Positions 1 to 6,283 of a DNA stretch of 12,352 nt are shown here, piece by piece (the stretch's first letter is position 1; every line of letters begins with the position of its first letter). A program made the translations under genes and the position numbers. The DNA is from Lachnospiraceae bacterium (GTDB taxonomy: Bacteria > Bacillota_A > Clostridia > Lachnospirales > Lachnospiraceae), in NCBI GenBank assembly GCA_017390645.1, contig JAFPAZ010000219.1:1-12352 (forward strand), in the 5' to 3' direction. The notes beneath the pieces are model-generated. The model saw only the letters and a program-made list of their open reading frames with translations. It was not told the DNA's origin and did not search any database.

Positions 1-16
1 CTGTACGCTTTGGCAT
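1..16 (-). CDS. 5' end of a minus-strand gene, product not identifiable
   Basis: Reading the minus strand, an AGGAGG ribosome binding site (30 down to 25) lies 8 nt before an ATG at 16-14, and a promoter-like sequence lies further upstream. Only five codons (M-P-K-R-T) fall inside the window. Several proteins start this way, including many carbamoyl-phosphate synthase large subunits (CarB), but five residues cannot support a name. The gene is transcribed divergently from the redox protein at 345. The existence of a gene start is fairly sure because the ribosome binding site, spacing and promoter agree; the product is unknown. Confidence 0.6.
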
Positions 17-62
17 TTGTCTATCCTCCTAAATATATATACTTGAAAAGTACTCTTGAACT

Positions 63-91
63 ATTATATAGGAAAAAAGAAAAAATGGAAA
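63..91 (-). promoter_or_regulatory. Sigma-A type promoter for the minus-strand gene at the left edge
   Basis: On the minus strand a perfect TATAAT (68 to 63) lies 17 nt downstream of TTTCCA (91 to 86), which matches the TTGACA -35 consensus at four of six positions. The implied start of transcription near 56 gives a leader of about 40 nt before the ATG at 16. The site is seen directly; its activity is inferred. Confidence 0.55.
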
Positions 92-256
92 GAGAAAATC
101 ATAAAAATAATGAGAATTTAAAAATTTCTAAAATGAAAAAAGAATGAGATAAAATAAAGAAAATAAAAGAACAATACGTAAAAAAATAAAACAAATCAAG
201 GAATAATGTGGTTAATTTTATGAATTGAAAGAAAAATGTTAGAATTTTTTGAAAAC
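92..256. other. A-rich divergent intergenic stretch with no recognised element
   Basis: This is the middle of the roughly 330-nt gap between the two divergent genes. It is very A-rich on the plus strand, with long A runs broken by single G or T bases. I found no open frame with a ribosome binding site, no convincing hairpin and no riboswitch-like core. It may act as an A-tract or UP-element-like region for the flanking promoters, but that is a guess from composition only. Confidence 0.4.
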
Positions 257-285
257 TTGACACTGTTATGTGGCTTTGTTAGAAT
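257..285 (+). promoter_or_regulatory. Strong sigma-A promoter, extended -10, for the redox protein gene
   Basis: A perfect TTGACA (257-262) is followed by a 17-nt spacer and TAGAAT (280-285). TG at 277-278 supplies the extended -10 motif. The predicted start of transcription near 292 leaves about 53 nt of leader before the TTG start codon at 345. Everything matches a housekeeping promoter; no clear operator was seen. Confidence 0.8.
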
Positions 286-344
286 CAAATTGGTTCGTAA
301 AGTAGTGACACGTTACAGGATGTGGAAAAAATGGAGGTAGGAAA

Positions 345-752
345 TTGGAAACGAGAGTAGAAGAAACTATTTTAAAACATAAAAAAGGATATAATTGTGC
401 CCAGGCGATAGCCTGTACCTATTGCGATTTAGTAGGTGTAGACGAGGAGACGATGTTTAAGCTCACAGAAGCATTAGGGCTCGGTATGGGAGGCATGGAA
501 GGAACCTGCGGTGCCATAACAGGGGCTTGTGTAATTGCAGGGATGAAACAAAGCAGTGGAAATTTGGAACATCCTGACAGTAAGGCTGATTCTTATAAAC
601 TTTCGCGAGAAATTGTAAGACGTTTTAAAGAACAGAATCAGTCTGTAGTTTGTAAAACCCTAAAGGGAGTGGAAACAGGAAAGATGCTTCGGGCCTGTCC
701 GGATTGCATTAAAGATGCAGCTACTATTTTGGAACAGGTACTGTTTGAATAA
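345..752 (+). CDS. C_GCAxxG_C_C family redox-active protein
   Basis: A small cytoplasmic cysteine-rich protein of 135 residues, the usual size for the C_GCAxxG_C_C family (probable redox proteins, function not established). The signature is visible: N17-C18-A-Q-A near the N terminus, then C24 and C27, then a glycine-rich GMGGMEGTCGAITGAC segment with C55 and C62, and late cysteines C103, C118 and C121. Such spaced cysteines suggest a disulfide relay or metal/cluster binding, which is inference. The start is TTG at 345, chosen because GGAGG at 333-337 sits 7 nt upstream and no ATG fits. It is monocistronic: a strong promoter lies upstream and a terminator downstream (898-942). Family assignment is confident, the role is not. 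Confidence 0.88.
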   Translation: METRVEETILKHKKGYNCAQAIACTYCDLVGVDEETMFKLTEALGLGMGGMEGTCGAITGACVIAGMKQSSGNLEHPDSKADSYKLSREIVRRFKEQNQSVVCKTLKGVETGKMLRACPDCIKDAATILEQVLFE

Positions 753-804
753 GTAATTGCGAAAGCATCAAAAACATATGTCCGGTGATGAAAAAGAAAA
801 AATT
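753..804 (+). repeat. Half copy (E1) of a dispersed palindromic intergenic repeat
   Basis: This stretch begins right after the stop codon of the redox protein gene. It aligns without gaps to the left half of the 102-nt palindrome at 3387-3438, with about 39 of 52 positions identical by hand. The shared outer end reads GTAATTRCGAAA. The matching right half is not recognisable here, so this copy looks truncated or decayed. The remaining sequence to 897 holds only a weak AAATTGG/CCAATTT dyad. Confidence 0.6.
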
Positions 805-897
805 GGAAGCAAAAATTAAGATGTAACTTTTACCAATTTGATACCAGAAAGTGAAATGAATTAGAGGAAAAACTGTAAAATACTAGTGTTTCAGTGT

Positions 898-942
898 AAA
901 AAGACCAAGATTTATGTTATTTGACATAAACTTGGTCTTTTT
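898..942 (+). terminator. Rho-independent terminator of the redox protein gene
   Basis: Left arm 898-917 and right arm 924-942 pair over about 19 bp with a single-base bulge and a 6-nt loop (918-923). The A run on the left faces a T run on the right, so it could terminate transcription from both directions. The right arm contains the TTGACA of the next promoter. Confidence 0.85.
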
Positions 943-950
943 AGTATAAT
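921..950 (+). promoter_or_regulatory. Sigma-A promoter of the OPT transporter gene, overlapping the upstream terminator
   Basis: TTGACA at 921-926 and TATAAT at 945-950, both perfect, are separated by 18 nt. The -35 box lies in the loop and 3' arm of the terminator hairpin, and the T tract forms most of the spacer. Transcription would start near 957, giving a leader of about 42 nt. This also argues against the in-frame TTG at 960 as a start codon, because it would sit at the very 5' end of the mRNA. Confidence 0.85.
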
Positions 951-998
951 TACAGCCGATTGAGCAAGACTAATAATAATAATCAGGAGGATGAAACA

Positions 999-2921
999 AT
1001 GAACAAGGAACAAGAGTTTAAGCCATATATTCCGGCCGATAAAGTGTTACCGGAACTTACTCCAGTTTCCATTATTCTTGGAATCATTTTAGCTGTAATA
1101 TTTGGTGGAGCCAATGCTTATTTAGGCTTACGAGTCGGAATGACCGTTTCGGCATCCATACCGGCTGCAGTTATTTCCATGGGTATCATTCGCGTTATTT
1201 TACGAAGAGATTCCATTTTAGAAAATAATATTGTGCAAACCATTGGTTCTGCTGGAGAATCTGTTGCAGCAGGTGCTATTTTTACTTTGCCGGCTCTTTT
1301 TATGTGGGCAAACGAAGAAGGAGGCTTAAGTCCTTCTTTGATAGAAATTGCATTGATTGCTTTGATTGGTGGAGTGATGGGGATATTATTCATGATTCCC
1401 CTTCGTAGCGCCTTAATCGTTCAGGAACATGGAAAACTTCCCTATCCGGAAGGACAGGCCTGTGCTGAAGTTTTAGTGGCAGGAGAAGAAGGTGGTTCTA
1501 AGGCCGGAACCGTATTTGCCGGACTTGGAATTGCAGCAGTGTATAAGTTTATTGCAGATGGATTAAAAGTATTTCCAAGTGAGGTAGATTTTGAAATTAA
1601 AAGTTATAAAGGATCCGGGGTGGGAATCGATGTACTTCCGGCTTTATTAGGTGTAGGATATATCTGTGGAGCAAAGGTTTCTTCTTACTTACTGGCAGGT
1701 GGTACGATTGCATGGTTTGTGATTATGCCATTGATTGCCCTTTTTGGTGGAGATGCCATTCTTTATCCGGCTACAGAACCGGTTTCAGCATTGGGGGCGT
1801 GGGGAATCTGGAGAAATTACGTCCGGTACATCGGTGCAGGTGCAGTAGCTGCAGGCGGTATTATTAGTTTGATTAAATCCTTACCATTAATTGTAAGAAC
1901 TTTTGGTCAGGCTTTAAAAGGGTACGGAAAAAAGAAGGATTCAGATGACCGTCTGGCAAGAGATATTCCCATGAATTTGGTGATACTGGGCATTGGCATT
2001 ATGGCCATTGCCATGTGGCTGATTCCTGCCATTCCCGTAAACTTAATTGGAGCAATCATTATTATTGTATTTGGATTCTTCTTTGCCACGGTATCTTCCC
2101 GTATGGTAGGTTTAGTAGGGAGTTCGAATAATCCGGTGTCCGGCATGGCAATTGCCACTTTACTGATTGCTACCATTTTACTGAAGGCATCCGGAAATAT
2201 TGGTATGGAAGGTATGGTAGCCTCTATTGCAGTGGGTTCCGTCATCTGTATTATTGCGGCTCTTGCAGGGGATACCTCCCAGGATTTAAAGACAGGGTAT
2301 ATTTTGGGTTCCACACCATATAAACAACAGATTGGCGAGCTGATTGGCGTTATTTCTTCTGCTATTGCTATTGGTGGAGTGCTTTATTTATTAAATGCGG
2401 CATGGGGATATGGTTCTGTAGAACTTCCGGCTCCGCAGGCCACATTGATGAAAATGGTGGTGGAAGGTGTTATGGGTGGCGATTTACCATGGACTTTGGT
2501 ATTTGCCGGTGTTGGTATTGCCATTGTAGTAGAAATCCTGAAAATTCCCGTACTTCCTTTTGCAGTGGGACTTTATCTTCCAATTCATTTAAGTACACCT
2601 ATGATGATAGGAGGACTGATTCGGTATTTCTTTGAAAAAAAGAAAGCGAATTCCGAAGAAGAAAGAAAAGAAAAGGTGGAAAATGGTGTCTTATATTCAT
2701 CCGGTTTGATTGCAGGAGAGGGGTTGATTGGTATTTTACTGGCGGTCTTTGCAATTATTCCATGGAAAGAAGGTAATTTGGGAGATGCCATGAATTTAAA
2801 AGATCGATTTGGTATTAACTTTGGTAATATTGGAGGATTGGTATTTTTTGCCTTATTGTGTGGCTCCTTAATGCTATTCATAAACAAGAAGAAAAAAGGT
2901 AAAAAAGTAGAATCTGAATAA
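999..2921 (+). CDS. OPT family oligopeptide transporter
   Basis: A polytopic membrane protein of 640 residues, typical for bacterial members of the OPT family, which import oligopeptides or related compounds using an ion gradient. Visible family marks are the GGANAYLGLRVGMTVSASIP stretch (36-55), NIVQTIGSAGESVAAG (77-92), the LPYPEGQACAEVL motif (147-159) and SSNNPVSGMA (375-384). Many hydrophobic spans run to a lysine-rich cytoplasmic tail. I chose ATG at 999 because AGGAGG (985-990) lies 8 nt upstream; an in-frame TTG at 960 would add 13 polar residues without a ribosome binding site. It has its own promoter and is probably co-transcribed with the PqqD-like gene, since no terminator separates them. 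The dipeptidase at 3559 fits a peptide-use role. Actual substrate unknown. Confidence 0.92.
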   Translation: MNKEQEFKPYIPADKVLPELTPVSIILGIILAVIFGGANAYLGLRVGMTVSASIPAAVISMGIIRVILRRDSILENNIVQTIGSAGESVAAGAIFTLPALFMWANEEGGLSPSLIEIALIALIGGVMGILFMIPLRSALIVQEHGKLPYPEGQACAEVLVAGEEGGSKAGTVFAGLGIAAVYKFIADGLKVFPSEVDFEIKSYKGSGVGIDVLPALLGVGYICGAKVSSYLLAGGTIAWFVIMPLIALFGGDAILYPATEPVSALGAWGIWRNYVRYIGAGAVAAGGIISLIKSLPLIVRTFGQALKGYGKKKDSDDRLARDIPMNLVILGIGIMAIAMWLIPAIPVNLIGAIIIIVFGFFFATVSSRMVGLVGSSNNPVSGMAIATLLIATILLKASGNIGMEGMVASIAVGSVICIIAALAGDTSQDLKTGYILGSTPYKQQIGELIGVISSAIAIGGVLYLLNAAWGYGSVELPAPQATLMKMVVEGVMGGDLPWTLVFAGVGIAIVVEILKIPVLPFAVGLYLPIHLSTPMMIGGLIRYFFEKKKANSEEERKEKVENGVLYSSGLIAGEGLIGILLAVFAIIPWKEGNLGDAMNLKDRFGINFGNIGGLVFFALLCGSLMLFINKKKKGKKVESE

Positions 2922-2997
2922 ATAAAAAGAAGGAACGCAAGGCTGTCACAAAAAAACGCTACAGATCATATGTAAACAGTTCAGGATGGAGGAAAAA

Positions 2998-3348
2998 GTG
3001 AAGAAACAGGAAAATTATCTTGATTTTATTCCTAGAGTGAATGTATTATTTGAGTGGGAGAAGAATGAAGAAGGAAAGATAGAGATAAAAGTTTATAATA
3101 AAGGATTCTTTCATAAAATTGCACAGATTTTTTTTAAGAAGCCAAAATACAGCTTTATCGAACTGGATGAATTTGGAACCTTTGTCTTTGAACAGATAGA
3201 CGGAAAACGAACAATTTATGAAATTGGTGAAAAAGTAAAAGAGCAGTTTGAAGCGAAAGTGGAGCCTTTGTATGAAAGATTATCTCTGTTTATAAAAATT
3301 CTTCACAAGAATCATTTTGTTGTGTATGTAAATAAGATTAAGAACTAG
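2998..3348 (+). CDS. Stand-alone PqqD-like protein (RiPP recognition element fold)
   Basis: A soluble protein of 116 residues. The second half carries the PqqD pattern: F-I-E-L-D-E-F-G (53-60), F-E-Q-I-D-G-K-R-T-I-Y-E-I (64-76), then helices ending in I-L-H-K-N-H-F-V (101-108). PqqD proteins are small winged-helix domains that bind a precursor peptide leader for a radical SAM or other RiPP enzyme; here no such enzyme or precursor is visible. The aromatic and basic N-terminal half has no match that I know. I prefer GTG at 2998 because GGAGG (2988-2992) sits 5 nt upstream; the ATG at 2986, adding four residues, has only a weak site. It lies 76 nt after the OPT gene with no terminator between, so both are likely one operon, ended by the hairpin at 3420. 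Family is fairly sure, role unknown. Confidence 0.75.
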   Translation: MKKQENYLDFIPRVNVLFEWEKNEEGKIEIKVYNKGFFHKIAQIFFKKPKYSFIELDEFGTFVFEQIDGKRTIYEIGEKVKEQFEAKVEPLYERLSLFIKILHKNHFVVYVNKIKN

Positions 3349-3386
3349 AAAGTTTTGTGAAATGCAACAATGCTAATATTCAATGT

Positions 3387-3488
3387 GTAATTACGAAAAT
3401 ATCAAAAACTTAGCTTAAGTGATTCAAAAGAAACAAATACGATTCTTTTGAATCATTTTCAAATTAAAGATAGTAGTTCCGTAATTAC
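3387..3488. repeat. 102-nt imperfect palindromic element (E2) with terminal inverted repeats
   Basis: Two 46-nt arms (3387-3432 and 3443-3488) face each other across a 10-nt loop. By hand, 29 of 46 arm positions pair: a perfect 9-bp outer end (GTAATTACG) and a perfect 13-bp inner hairpin, with a diverged middle. Its left arm matches the repeat at 753 and its right arm matches the one at 9361, so it is one member of a dispersed family. It has no coding capacity and resembles a small MITE or REP-like element. No transposase is in the window. Confidence 0.65.
3420..3460 (+). terminator. Probable terminator of the OPT/PqqD-like operon, core of the palindrome
   Basis: TGATTCAAAAGAA (3420-3432) pairs perfectly with 3443-3455 across a 10-nt loop and is followed by TTTTC. 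The stem has only three G/C pairs and the T tract is short, so termination may be partial. It is also the symmetric centre of the repeat element, meaning the repeat may supply the terminator. Confidence 0.5.
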
Positions 3489-3544
3489 CTGATATTATAA
3501 AATGTGGTAGTAGTTTCGCAATTGTCTGATATTAAAAAATGTGA
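3471..3544 (+). repeat. 37-bp tandem duplication upstream of the dipeptidase gene
   Basis: Units 3471-3507 and 3508-3544 are identical at 31 of 37 positions. Each carries the outer end of the palindromic element (TTYCGYAATT) followed by CTGATATT and an A-rich AATGTG end. The second unit ends 1 nt before the AGGAG ribosome binding site of the dipeptidase gene. It looks like a local duplication of the element's right end. Confidence 0.7.
3490..3498 (+). promoter_or_regulatory. Possible extended -10 promoter carried by the repeat, for the dipeptidase gene
   Basis: TGATATTAT (3490-3498) fits an extended -10 (TGN then five of six of TATAAT). No good -35 box is seen 16-18 nt upstream. A weaker version (TGATATTAA, 3527-3535) occurs in the second repeat unit. 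No better promoter is visible between the hairpin at 3420 and the dipeptidase start. Confidence 0.35.
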
Positions 3545-3558
3545 TAGGAGTTGTTTTT

Positions 3559-4992
3559 ATGGGTATTTTATCAAATTTAGAGCCAAAGGAAGTATTTCGT
3601 TATTTTGAGGAAATTTGTAGTATTCCTCACCCTTCTTATAAGGAAGAAAAGATAAGTAATTATCTGGTGGATTTTGCCAAGGAAAGAGGTTTGGAATATT
3701 ATCAGGATGAACTAAAAAATGTAATTATCATAAAAGAAGCAACGAATGGATATGAAAAAGTAGAACCTGTAATTCTTCAGGGTCATATGGATATGGTTTG
3801 TGAAAAAGAACCAGACTATCGCATTGATTTTGAAAAAGATGGACTTTCCTTAGTAGTGGAAGGAGATTATGTTCGTGCAAAGGGAACCACATTGGGTGGG
3901 GATGATGGAATTGCTTTGGCATATGCTTTGGCGATTCTTGATTCTGATTCCATTTCGCATCCAAGAATTGAATTTGTCTGTACCGTTTCAGAAGAAGTTG
4001 GAATGGAAGGAGCTACCGGTATTGATCTTTCTATGTTGAAAGGAAAAAGACTCATTAATCTGGATTCGGAAGAAGAAGGTATTTTCCTGGTGGGGTGTGC
4101 CGGAGGTTGTAGTGCGGAATGTATTTTGCCTTTAACTTGGAAAAAGCCGGATGGGGAAACTGTGGAACTAGTAGTGGAAGGATTAACCGGAGGGCATTCC
4201 GGTGCCGAGATTGATAAGGGAAGAGGAAATTCTAATATTTTAATGGGAAGAGTCTTGATGGAAGTTTTTTCTAAAACACCGTTTTTTATTGCAGAATTGG
4301 AAGGTGGAAATAAGGACAATGCCATTCCGAGGGAAACCACAGCAAAGGTGGTAGTAAAAGACATGGACACTTTTGAAAAAGCGGTAAAGTGTTCGGAAAG
4401 AGCAATTAAAGAGGAGTATGCCATTACAGATCCGGATATTAAAGTTACCCTAAAGCCGGTAAAAGAAAAAGCAACAAAGGTTTTAGACGAGGAGATAAAC
4501 CGGAAGGTAATTACTTTACTAAATACATTGCCAAATGGAATTCAGACCATGAGTGCCAATATTTCGGGATTAGTAGAAACTTCATTGAATCTGGGAGTAT
4601 TGAGATTAGAAAAAGACCGGCTATCTTTGCGATTTTCCGTCCGGAGTTCGGTAGGGACTGCGAAAAAATTTCTGCTTCAGAAACTGGAATTTATTTTAAG
4701 ACAATTTGGAGGTACAGTTCATTTTCATGGTGATTATCCTGCATGGGAATATAAGAAAGATTCCAGACTTAGGGAAAATATGGTGATGATTTATGAAAAA
4801 ATGTACGGAAAAGCTCCAAAAATCCAGGCTATTCATGCAGGGTTGGAATGTGGCATTCTGGCAGGAAAAATAGAGGGACTAGACTGCGTATCTATCGGAC
4901 CGGATATTTTTTCTATTCATACAACACAGGAAAAATTATCGATTTCTTCTACCAGACGTGTATGGGAATTTCTGTTGGAGGTTTTAAAATAA
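3559..4992 (+). CDS. pepD: PepD-type beta-Ala-His / Xaa-His dipeptidase (M20 family)
   Basis: A cytoplasmic dizinc aminopeptidase-like dipeptidase of 477 residues, close to the usual 480-490 of PepD (aminoacyl-histidine dipeptidase). The metal and catalytic residues are all present: H76 and D78 in QGHMDMV, D115 in GGDDG, E145-E146 in SEEVGMEG, D169 in INLDSE and H454 in SIHTTQE. Between the catalytic halves lies the lid/dimerisation domain with GGHSGAEID (211-219). The start is ATG 3559, 8 nt after AGGAG (3546-3550); a GTG at 3541 in the same frame lies in the tandem repeat and overlaps the ribosome binding site region. It likely hydrolyses dipeptides and would serve the OPT transporter upstream, although a hairpin separates the two units. 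No terminator was found before the next gene's promoter. Confidence 0.93.
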   Translation: MGILSNLEPKEVFRYFEEICSIPHPSYKEEKISNYLVDFAKERGLEYYQDELKNVIIIKEATNGYEKVEPVILQGHMDMVCEKEPDYRIDFEKDGLSLVVEGDYVRAKGTTLGGDDGIALAYALAILDSDSISHPRIEFVCTVSEEVGMEGATGIDLSMLKGKRLINLDSEEEGIFLVGCAGGCSAECILPLTWKKPDGETVELVVEGLTGGHSGAEIDKGRGNSNILMGRVLMEVFSKTPFFIAELEGGNKDNAIPRETTAKVVVKDMDTFEKAVKCSERAIKEEYAITDPDIKVTLKPVKEKATKVLDEEINRKVITLLNTLPNGIQTMSANISGLVETSLNLGVLRLEKDRLSLRFSVRSSVGTAKKFLLQKLEFILRQFGGTVHFHGDYPAWEYKKDSRLRENMVMIYEKMYGKAPKIQAIHAGLECGILAGKIEGLDCVSIGPDIFSIHTTQEKLSISSTRRVWEFLLEVLK

Positions 4993-5020
4993 TTTTTTTC
5001 TACCAATCATCATGATGTCG

Positions 5021-5029
5021 TGGTATAAT
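5021..5029 (+). promoter_or_regulatory. Extended -10 promoter of the BMP lipoprotein / chemoreceptor operon
   Basis: TGG followed by a perfect TATAAT (5024-5029) forms an extended -10. The -35 position (around 5000-5006) does not match consensus, which could mean dependence on an activator. A 10-bp perfect palindrome CATCATGATG (5008-5017) sits in the spacer and could be an operator half, but it is short. Predicted start near 5036. Confidence 0.6.
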
Positions 5030-5081
5030 GTAATAGTTAATGAGGAAAACGAAAAACAAAGGATGAAGTGGAGGAGAAAGA

Positions 5082-6272
5082 GTGAGAAAGAAAAGTATAT
5101 TTGCAAAAATAATGACAGGGGCACTACTTCTTTCCACATTGGTTTCGGGATGTGGAAAAAGTTCAGAGCCGGATGATATTGCTGTCAACGATGGATATGA
5201 AAGTTTGAATGAGACCGTGGAGCAAAGCGATAGCCGGAAGAATGGAATTTCAAAAGAAGACATAAAAGTGGGAGTAATCTATATTACGGATCCGGCAGAA
5301 GGAAGTGGATATTCCTATACCCATGATTTGGGAATTGAAGGAATGCGGGAAAATTTGATGCTTTCTGAGGAGCAGATTGTGAAAAAAATAGTAGATGACA
5401 CGGATCAGGTAGGTACGAGAAAAGCAATTCAGGAGTGTATTGACGCGGATTGTAATGTTATTTTTACTACCAGCTGGGGTTACATGGAAACTACTAGTGA
5501 AATGGCAGAAGAATATCCGGATATCTATTTTTCACATGGAACAGGTTATATGTCTAATGGTAAAAATTTTAATAACTATTTCGGAAGAATCTATCAGGCA
5601 CGTTATTTAAGTGGAATTGTGGCAGGATTAAATACGACAACCAATAAATTAGGTTATGTTGCTGCCATGGATCATACCAACTCTGAGGTGACAGGTGGAA
5701 TTGATGCCTTCGCAATCGGGGTGGCTACGGTAAATCCGGATGCTACGGTTTATGTAAAGATAACAAACAGCTGGTATGACCCGGCAGGAGAAGAAAATGC
5801 GGCCAGAGAATTATTAGATATGGATTGTGATGTCATTACGCAACACTGTGATACCGCATTTCCACAAACTTTAGCCCAGGAATATGGAGTTTATGGAATA
5901 GGATATAATTCGGACATGAGCAAAGAAACACCGGATTCCTGTTTGTGTAGTGTAATCTGGAATTGGAGTGCATATTATACTTCAGCGGTGAAAAGTGTCA
6001 TAGATGGAAGCTGGACCGGAGAGAATTATTTTGGTGGTATGACAGAGAGTCTTGTGCAGGTAACGAATCTTGCAAGTTTTTGTAAAGAAGGAACCCAGGA
6101 AAAATATAATGAAGAAGTATCTAGGATTCTATCCGGAACCTTTAATGTGTTTGATGGAGAATTGGAAACAAATACAGGTGACATCATAGGTGAGGCTGGA
6201 AAGACTTTGGATGATGCGACAATTACCGGGAATATAAACTGGTACTATAAAAATGTCGTGGTACTAGATTAG
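5082..6272 (+). CDS. BMP family (PnrA/Med-like) substrate-binding lipoprotein
   Basis: A secreted lipoprotein of 396 residues. The N terminus has basic residues (R2-K4), a hydrophobic stretch and a lipobox L-V-S-G-C with the lipidated Cys at position 24, so it is anchored outside the membrane. The mature part follows the basic membrane protein (BMP) fold: IKVGVIY start of the first lobe, GTRKAIQECIDADCNVIFTT, the FGRIYQARYLSGIVAGL segment and a second-lobe GYNSDM stretch. Characterised BMP proteins such as PnrA bind purine nucleosides for ABC uptake; ligand identity here is inferred only. GTG 5082 follows GGAGG (5070-5074) by 7 nt. Its stop codon is 11 nt before the chemoreceptor start and overlaps that gene's ribosome binding site, so the two are one operon. 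No ABC permease or ATPase gene is in the window. Confidence 0.9.
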   Translation: MRKKSIFAKIMTGALLLSTLVSGCGKSSEPDDIAVNDGYESLNETVEQSDSRKNGISKEDIKVGVIYITDPAEGSGYSYTHDLGIEGMRENLMLSEEQIVKKIVDDTDQVGTRKAIQECIDADCNVIFTTSWGYMETTSEMAEEYPDIYFSHGTGYMSNGKNFNNYFGRIYQARYLSGIVAGLNTTTNKLGYVAAMDHTNSEVTGGIDAFAIGVATVNPDATVYVKITNSWYDPAGEENAARELLDMDCDVITQHCDTAFPQTLAQEYGVYGIGYNSDMSKETPDSCLCSVIWNWSAYYTSAVKSVIDGSWTGENYFGGMTESLVQVTNLASFCKEGTQEKYNEEVSRILSGTFNVFDGELETNTGDIIGEAGKTLDDATITGNINWYYKNVVVLD

Positions 6273-6283
6273 GAGGGCGGCAT

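Noticed and set aside
1..16. Naming the left-edge gene carB from its M-P-K-R-T start
   Set aside because: Five residues are too few; the match could easily be chance.
960..998. In-frame TTG start 13 codons upstream of the OPT transporter ATG
   Set aside because: It lies at the predicted transcription start, has no ribosome binding site, and would place AGGAGG inside the coding region.
1118..2887. Minus-strand open frames inside the OPT gene
   Set aside because: They mirror a long hydrophobic gene, have no ribosome binding site or family resemblance, and overlap a clear coding sequence.
3541..3558. GTG start six codons upstream of pepD
   Set aside because: It falls in the tandem repeat, lacks an upstream site, and the AGGAG between it and ATG 3559 is well spaced for the latter.
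3728..4424. Minus-strand open frames inside pepD
   Set aside because: Low-complexity antisense translations of a well-identified enzyme with all catalytic residues in place on the plus strand.
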